Assembly (NCBI GenBank): GCA_002428495.1
Contig: DIWR01000015.1
Coordinates: 40,576-104,575, forward strand
Reading direction: 5' to 3'
Length of the DNA: 64,000 nucleotides
From: Synergistaceae bacterium UBA6101
GTDB taxonomy: Bacteria; Synergistota; Synergistia; Synergistales; Synergistaceae
The position numbers were made by a program, and so were the translations under genes. This document shows positions 60,163 to 64,000 of this stretch, one piece after another; position 1 is the stretch's first letter; each line of letters begins with the position of its first letter. The notes under the pieces are model-generated. The model did not search any database and was not told the DNA's origin. It saw nothing but the letters and a program-made list of their open reading frames with translations.

Positions 60163-60561
60163 TTAAAATTCAGCCAATGTTTTCGATCCAAGCCACTCTT
60201 TTGCTTCTTTTGTCATTTTTATAAGAAAATCCCCAAATATACATTCCTTACAAGTACACTGACTTTTTCCAAAAACACAACTCGTATTTTCCAACGGACC
60301 CTCTATCGCCTCTACGATATCCAAAAAGCTTATCTCTTTCGGTTTTTTTGCAAGCACAGCACCCCCGCCGGGACCTCTTGTTGTACTTATAAGACCAGTA
60401 TGGGCCAGCCTGAGTATTACCTTCGCCAGGTGCGCCTCAGAAACAGATAAATTATCTGCCATGTCCCTTATCGAGATCCTCTCACCATTCTTCTGTGCTA
60501 TAAGGACCATGGCGTGCAGCCCTATATATGTCGCTTCACTGAAACCTGCCACTCTGGACAA
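60163..60561 (-). CDS. Rrf2-family transcriptional regulator with three-cysteine cluster motif
   Basis: 132 residues. The N-terminal winged helix (about 10-75) has ISIRDMADNLSVSEAHLAKVILRLAHTGLISTTRGPGGGAVLA, cited in part. The Fe-S ligands are probably among the cysteines in SCVFGKSQCTCKECIFG (about 95-110). Family members (NsrR, IscR, RsrR) sense NO or Fe-S status. Its position ahead of the Fe-S protein and hcp genes and a palindrome over its own start region point to an NO-responsive autorepressor. It probably starts at TTG 60561; no ATG is available near the family N-terminus. Confidence 0.9.
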   Translation of the reverse strand: MSRVAGFSEATYIGLHAMVLIAQKNGERISIRDMADNLSVSEAHLAKVILRLAHTGLISTTRGPGGGAVLAKKPKEISFLDIVEAIEGPLENTSCVFGKSQCTCKECIFGDFLIKMTKEAKEWLGSKTLAEF

Positions 60562-60579
60562 TTCTTTTCACCAGCCTTA

Positions 60580-60603
60580 ATTAAGGTATTTAAATACCTT
60601 AAT
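60580..60603. promoter_or_regulatory. 24-bp perfect palindrome, operator of the rrf2-hcp operon
   Basis: A perfect inverted repeat with half-site ATTAAGGTATTT lies just downstream of the predicted transcription start and 19 bases before the regulator's start codon. The size and AT-rich core resemble NsrR/Rrf2 sites, and the position suits repression by roadblock. Confidence 0.75.
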
Positions 60604-60615
60604 AACTTAATTAAG

Positions 60616-60643
60616 ATAATATCTCTTTTACTCTATGCTTCAA
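60616..60643 (-). promoter_or_regulatory. Promoter of the rrf2-hcp operon
   Basis: On the minus strand TTGAAG (60643-60638), a 16-base spacer and TATTAT (60621-60616). The start is expected near 60609, directly before the palindrome. Confidence 0.6.
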
Positions 60644-60729
60644 TCAGTAAAATTACTTATTGAGGGAATTTTTATGTATTGATCGGGAATGGACAGGGCA
60701 CAGTATAAACCGTACCCCTAAAGCATATT

Positions 60730-61419
60730 TTATTCCGTTAAGACCCTTATGCAGGCCTCGGCAAGCGCGTCAAGACTGGATATGTTTTTCTCCTTCGGAA
60801 GATCAGATGCATCGTATGCAAGTGGGAGCTCTGTGCATGCCGTTATTATCGGCAGGTCTTCAATGGACCAGAGTTTATTGACGGCATCTTCGATACACCT
60901 TGCTGCCTTTTCCATATTTCCGGATTTCACACAGATTATTATTTCCTGTATATCTCTCTGAATATCTTCCGGAGGTATCGCAAGCCGGTAATTCTTCTCT
61001 GCAGCTGCTTTCTGGTATAGACCCGATCTGGCAGTGCCTATTGTCGATATCATCCAGGCGCCTTCAGGCGAGCTTTTTATCGAGGCATCTACTGTAGCTT
61101 CAATTATGTGCACCAACGGTACTTTTATCTCATTCCTGAATCTGTCTATAAAATAGTGCGCCGTGTTGCATGGAACGGCAAGAATGTCAGCTCCCCATCC
61201 GATAAGTTTTTCCATATTTTGTCTTATGTATGGCTCGGGGTCCTCTCCTTCGCCTGCGATCGATCTTCCTCTGTCAGGCATCTTGGGATCCGATATCATG
61301 TACACCACAGGGTGATCCTGATCTTTTTCTGCAGGATATTTTTCTGCGAGGATCTTCAAAAATTCCGCCGAAGCGGCAGGTCCCATTCCTCCCAGGACAC
61401 CCAGTATTTTTTCTGACAT
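60730..61419 (-). CDS. Aspartate/glutamate racemase family protein
   Basis: 229 residues. A cofactor-independent racemase fold with both catalytic cysteines: AVPCNTAHYF (about Cys 84) and ITACTELPLAY (about Cys 195). The N-terminal LGVLGGMGPAASAEFL and DPKMPDR are typical of aspartate racemases. It likely interconverts L- and D-Asp or Glu, for peptidoglycan or amino-acid catabolism. GAGGAG precedes ATG 61419. It is divergent from the class IV aminotransferase. Confidence 0.9.
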   Translation of the reverse strand: MSEKILGVLGGMGPAASAEFLKILAEKYPAEKDQDHPVVYMISDPKMPDRGRSIAGEGEDPEPYIRQNMEKLIGWGADILAVPCNTAHYFIDRFRNEIKVPLVHIIEATVDASIKSSPEGAWMISTIGTARSGLYQKAAAEKNYRLAIPPEDIQRDIQEIIICVKSGNMEKAARCIEDAVNKLWSIEDLPIITACTELPLAYDASDLPKEKNISSLDALAEACIRVLTE

Positions 61420-61452
61420 TCAAAACACTCCTCAAACGAATTGATTTGATGA

Positions 61453-61504
61453 ATTATAGCCCTCACTATTTTCGTTTGCAATTTATTTCGTTGAGTGATA
61501 ATGT
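61453..61504. promoter_or_regulatory. Divergent promoters sharing one self-complementary -35 hexamer
   Basis: TTGCAA at 61476-61481 reads the same on both strands. Leftward it has a 17-base spacer and TATAAT (61458-61453) for the racemase gene; rightward a 17-base spacer and TAATGT (61499-61504) for the aminotransferase gene. Confidence 0.55.
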
Positions 61505-61554
61505 TCCTTAGTTGGAAGTATGCCGATATACATGTTATGAAAGGATTGGTGTTT

Positions 61555-62388
61555 ATGTCTATTTGCTTCTACAGGGGTTCGTTCATGCCATTGGAGGAAT
61601 GCCGTATTCCTGTGACAGATCTGGCTATCCTCCGCGGGATAGGTGTATTTGATTCAATAAGGACATACGGGAAAAATATATTCGCCCTAGGCCGGCACAT
61701 CGATCGGCTGAGTGAGAGCGCCAAAAGGTGCGGCATAGAAGCGGAAGCAATTATCAATGAACTTCCCGATATCATAAGAAGAGGCGTTCAGCACGATTCC
61801 CTACCCGATAAGGACTTGGTGATAAAACCTTACATAACAGGCGGAAGGATAAATGATCACGGACACTTCCCCGAACCGGATTTCTTTGTGATATTCGAGG
61901 AAGCACATGTTCTGACTCAGGAGGAGTTGAACAAAGGCGTAGCACTGAGGCCGGTATACACACAGAGACCTTTTCCTGAGGCTAAGAGCACCAATTACCT
62001 TACAGGATACGTGCCAATGATAGGAGCTAAGCCAAACGAATTCGAGGCACTTTACATAGTCAACGGAGAAATTACGGAATCCACCGCAAGCAGTTTCTTC
62101 CTGTGCAAAGAGGGCAGGATAATAACAGCTCCGGTCGGAAAGGTCCTCAGGGGGATAACGAGGGAAATACTGATAACCCTCCTGAAGGAAAACAACTTCA
62201 CGGTTGAGGAAAGGTGTCCTCTTGAGAGCGAACTTTCGCAGGCGGGCGAAGCATTCATCTCTGGATCTATCAAAGAGATCCTTCCGGTAATAAGGGTCGG
62301 CGATCAGACCATCGGTAACGGATATCCCGGACCTGTTTCAAAACATATCCATAAACTTTTCCTATCGAACCTTAAGAGATGGATGTAA
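61555..62388 (+). CDS. Class IV aminotransferase (branched-chain or D-amino-acid type)
   Basis: 277 residues, PLP-dependent fold type IV. Seen: FMPLEECRIPVTDLAILRGIGVFDSIRTY, RHIDRLSESAKRCGI, the Schiff-base lysine in RPFPEAKSTNYLTGY, and ESTASSFFLCKEGRIITAPVGKVLRGITREIL (cited in part) with EAFISGSIKEILPV. It could be a branched-chain aminotransferase, D-amino-acid aminotransferase or aminodeoxychorismate lyase; the adjacent racemase slightly favours D-amino acids. ATG 61555 with AAAGGA upstream is preferred to the in-frame start at 61495. Confidence 0.88.
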   Translation: MSICFYRGSFMPLEECRIPVTDLAILRGIGVFDSIRTYGKNIFALGRHIDRLSESAKRCGIEAEAIINELPDIIRRGVQHDSLPDKDLVIKPYITGGRINDHGHFPEPDFFVIFEEAHVLTQEELNKGVALRPVYTQRPFPEAKSTNYLTGYVPMIGAKPNEFEALYIVNGEITESTASSFFLCKEGRIITAPVGKVLRGITREILITLLKENNFTVEERCPLESELSQAGEAFISGSIKEILPVIRVGDQTIGNGYPGPVSKHIHKLFLSNLKRWM

Positions 62389-62436
62389 ATAAATCAGAGG
62401 CTAAAACGATAGATTTTCGCCTCTGATTTATTATAC
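62388..62436. terminator. Terminator between the aminotransferase and ald genes
   Basis: 14-bp perfect arms (AATAAATCAGAGGC at 62388-62401 and complement at 62419-62432) end in TTTATTATA on the plus strand. The arms overlap the aminotransferase stop codon. Confidence 0.75.
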
Positions 62437-62471
62437 CCAAAATACAAACGCTAACATATAGGTCAAATAGC

Positions 62472-63596
62472 TTATAGCTTCAGTGCTGCCAATGTCTCCA
62501 TGTATTCGTCTTCCATCTTGAATGTCTGTGCAACGACCGGAAGGGTTATTTTTCCTCTGTGCACAGAAAGTCCCCTGCAAAGAGCCGGATTTTCTTCACA
62601 AGCCTTGGTTGTTCCCTTGGAGGCTAACTGTACCCCATATCCTACTGTAGCATTTGCAAGCGCAATTGTTGAGGTCCTGGCGTAAGCCCCTGGCATATTG
62701 GCGACACAATAATGTACGACCCCTTCTTCCACGTATACAGGATCATCGTGTGTAGTGGGACGTGATGTTTCGCCTATTCCGCCCTGATCGATCGCGACAT
62801 CAACAAATACCGAACCGGGCCGCATTGATCTCAGGTGTTCTCTTGTCACAAGTTTAGGAGCCTTAGCTCCGCCCGGAAGAAGTACGGCGCCTATCACAAT
62901 ATCCGAATCTTTGATTATATGAGATACCGTCATAGCATCGCTGAATACCGGCACACAGTTAGACGGCATAATTTCTGACAGGTAAGCAAGTCTGCGATGA
63001 TCGATGTCGACTATAGTGACCCTTGCTCCTATCCCTGAAGCAACTTTAGCAGCATTAGTCCCTACTGTACCTCCGCCTATTACAAGTACATTCGCAGGCG
63101 GGACACCTGGAACTCCCATCGGAAGCAGACCGCTGCCACCAAAAGGTCTTCCAAGATAAAAAGATCCCATTATTACCGACATTCTCCCTGCAACCTCGCT
63201 CATCGGCTGAAGCAGCGGCAAACCCCATGATTCAGCGACAAGCTCGTAGGCTACACACGTAGCTCCGGACCTAAGACACGCATTAGTCAGATCCTCATTT
63301 GCAGCAAAGTGGAAATAGGTGAAAATAATCTGGGAATCTCTCATCAAGCTATATTCAGGCTTTAAGGGTTCCTTGACTTTGACGATCATATCCGCTGTTT
63401 CCCAAATTTTACCGGCTGAATCCAAAATTTTCGCACCTGCAGCAACGTATTCATGGTCGTTAAAACCAGCCTGCAGACCTGCTCCTGTTTCAACAAAGAC
63501 CTCATGGCCTGCCCTCACATAGGTGGAGGCAGAAGCAGGAGTAAGTCCCACCCTGTATTCGCGGTTCTTGATCTCCCTGGGACATCCGATCTTCAT
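62472..63596 (-). CDS. ald: Alanine dehydrogenase
   Basis: 374 residues. NAD-dependent oxidative deamination of alanine to pyruvate and ammonia. Seen: KIGCPREIKNREYRVGLTPA with the substrate-binding Arg and Lys, ETGAGLQAGFND, the catalytic His in the IIFTYFHFAAN region, the Rossmann motif VLVIGGGTVGTNAAKVA, and DVAIDQGGIGETSRPTTHDDP. ATG 63596 fits the family N-terminus, although GGGGAG is 12 bases away; ATG 63608 is closer but adds four residues. It feeds pyruvate and ammonia into fermentation, complementing Grd as electron donor. Confidence 0.96.
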   Translation of the reverse strand: MKIGCPREIKNREYRVGLTPASASTYVRAGHEVFVETGAGLQAGFNDHEYVAAGAKILDSAGKIWETADMIVKVKEPLKPEYSLMRDSQIIFTYFHFAANEDLTNACLRSGATCVAYELVAESWGLPLLQPMSEVAGRMSVIMGSFYLGRPFGGSGLLPMGVPGVPPANVLVIGGGTVGTNAAKVASGIGARVTIVDIDHRRLAYLSEIMPSNCVPVFSDAMTVSHIIKDSDIVIGAVLLPGGAKAPKLVTREHLRSMRPGSVFVDVAIDQGGIGETSRPTTHDDPVYVEEGVVHYCVANMPGAYARTSTIALANATVGYGVQLASKGTTKACEENPALCRGLSVHRGKITLPVVAQTFKMEDEYMETLAALKL

Positions 63597-63608
63597 ATCA
63601 AATATCAT

Positions 63609-64000
63609 CTCCCCGATTAAAAATAAAAAGCTTAAATAAATAATATCACAATATTCTGAATATTACATTATGGATTAGTTTTTGCTTCCGGAGTTTTATA
63701 TTTCCCAAAATATTAACGGTAATTTTGAAATAGGAGATAAAAAAGTAAAAATCAGTTCCTAAAAATTCTCAAATTTACAGTAAAAACAGTATCAGACAGG
63801 TTAGAAATAACACCGCCTGATCCTGTTTAATATTTTCAACTATATAGTTCAACTTTCCCACCGTCTTTCCCGCATGCTTTTGATCAGGAAGGACGCTGTT
63901 CCTCGAAAGAGGGACATAACAAATCACCATAGTGACTGAACTATTCGAGTGCGTTTCGAGATCGGGAATCGAGCAGGAATCCAGATACCGTCTCAGCTGT
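63609..64000. other. Right-edge region: ald upstream DNA and an unassigned open frame
   Basis: An AT-rich ald leader contains a perfect palindrome AATATTC-T-GAATATT (63650-63664), a possible operator. From 64000 to 63775 the minus strand stays open for 74 codons without a start in view, including the stretch PLSRNSVLPDQKHAGKTVGK, and stops at 63775. I do not recognise it; it may be the 3' end of a gene beyond the window or chance. No tRNA, riboswitch or IS end was identified here. Confidence 0.3.

Noticed and set aside
63840..64000. Riboswitch (lysine or glycine type) or tmRNA at the right edge
   Set aside because: I looked for conserved aptamer cores and a tRNA-like end on both strands and found none; the sequence is also cut by the window.

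Overview
The window looks like a chromosomal segment from a strictly anaerobic, amino-acid-fermenting bacterium of the Synergistetes (Synergistota). The evidence is a secreted protein ending in a Gly-Gly-Cys / hydrophobic / Arg-rich tail of the Synergist-CTERM type (54799-55737), a secreted protein with an S-layer-homology-like N-terminus, two separate 2-oxoacid:ferredoxin oxidoreductases, a selenocysteine-dependent Stickland reductase operon (grdE, grdB, grdX, trxA, grdA), hybrid-cluster protein and butyrate kinase. It is a Gram-negative-type cell: there is a TolC-like outer-membrane channel with a MacAB-type pump and an HtrA-like protease. No prophage, CRISPR array or intact insertion sequence was seen.

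Layout. 1-15 kb: the start of larC (nickel-pincer cofactor), a secreted four-repeat protein, iorAB, a tight gyrA-psd-pssA operon, an Lrp regulator with a nitroreductase, and carAB behind a clear sigma-70 promoter. 15-23 kb: a DNA-deoxyinosine glycosylase, then a response regulator - histidine kinase - TolC - MacA - MacB - permease operon; a Spy-like periplasmic protein with 11/22-bp direct repeats upstream lies next to it. 23-28 kb: butyrate kinase, a P-loop ATPase, ferredoxin and the three subunits of a VOR/KOR-type oxidoreductase, then tRNA-Cys. 28-37 kb: a DMT transporter, a GNAT-like protein, a YqjD/YqjE/YqjK-like membrane trio, an L-ATC hydrolase-like gene overlapping larE, an HtrA-like protease, and a Cache-GGDEF-EAL protein. 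36.6-43 kb: the housekeeping block rpmH-rnpA-yidD-yidC-jag, rpsT, leuS-holA. 43-48.5 kb: a CdaR-type regulator divergent from the grd operon, in which both grdB and grdA read through an in-frame TGA as selenocysteine. 48.5-64 kb: a prepilin that appears to start at AUC, a thioesterase, an orphan translational-GTPase fragment, a ferredoxin-nitroreductase, a serpin, rmuC, the Synergist-CTERM protein, pgm, an Rrf2 - Fe-S protein - hcp operon behind a 24-bp palindrome, an Asp/Glu racemase divergent from a class IV aminotransferase, and alanine dehydrogenase.

How the genes fit together (inference). Amino acids are deaminated (alanine dehydrogenase, aminotransferase). The 2-oxo acids are oxidised with ferredoxin by IorAB and the VOR-type complex, and butyrate or branched-chain acyl phosphates yield ATP through butyrate kinase. 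Electrons are disposed of on glycine (or a related betaine) by the Grd selenoenzyme, whose component C is not in this window. Many starts are GTG or TTG; where the annotation uses an alternative start, the ribosome binding site decided it.
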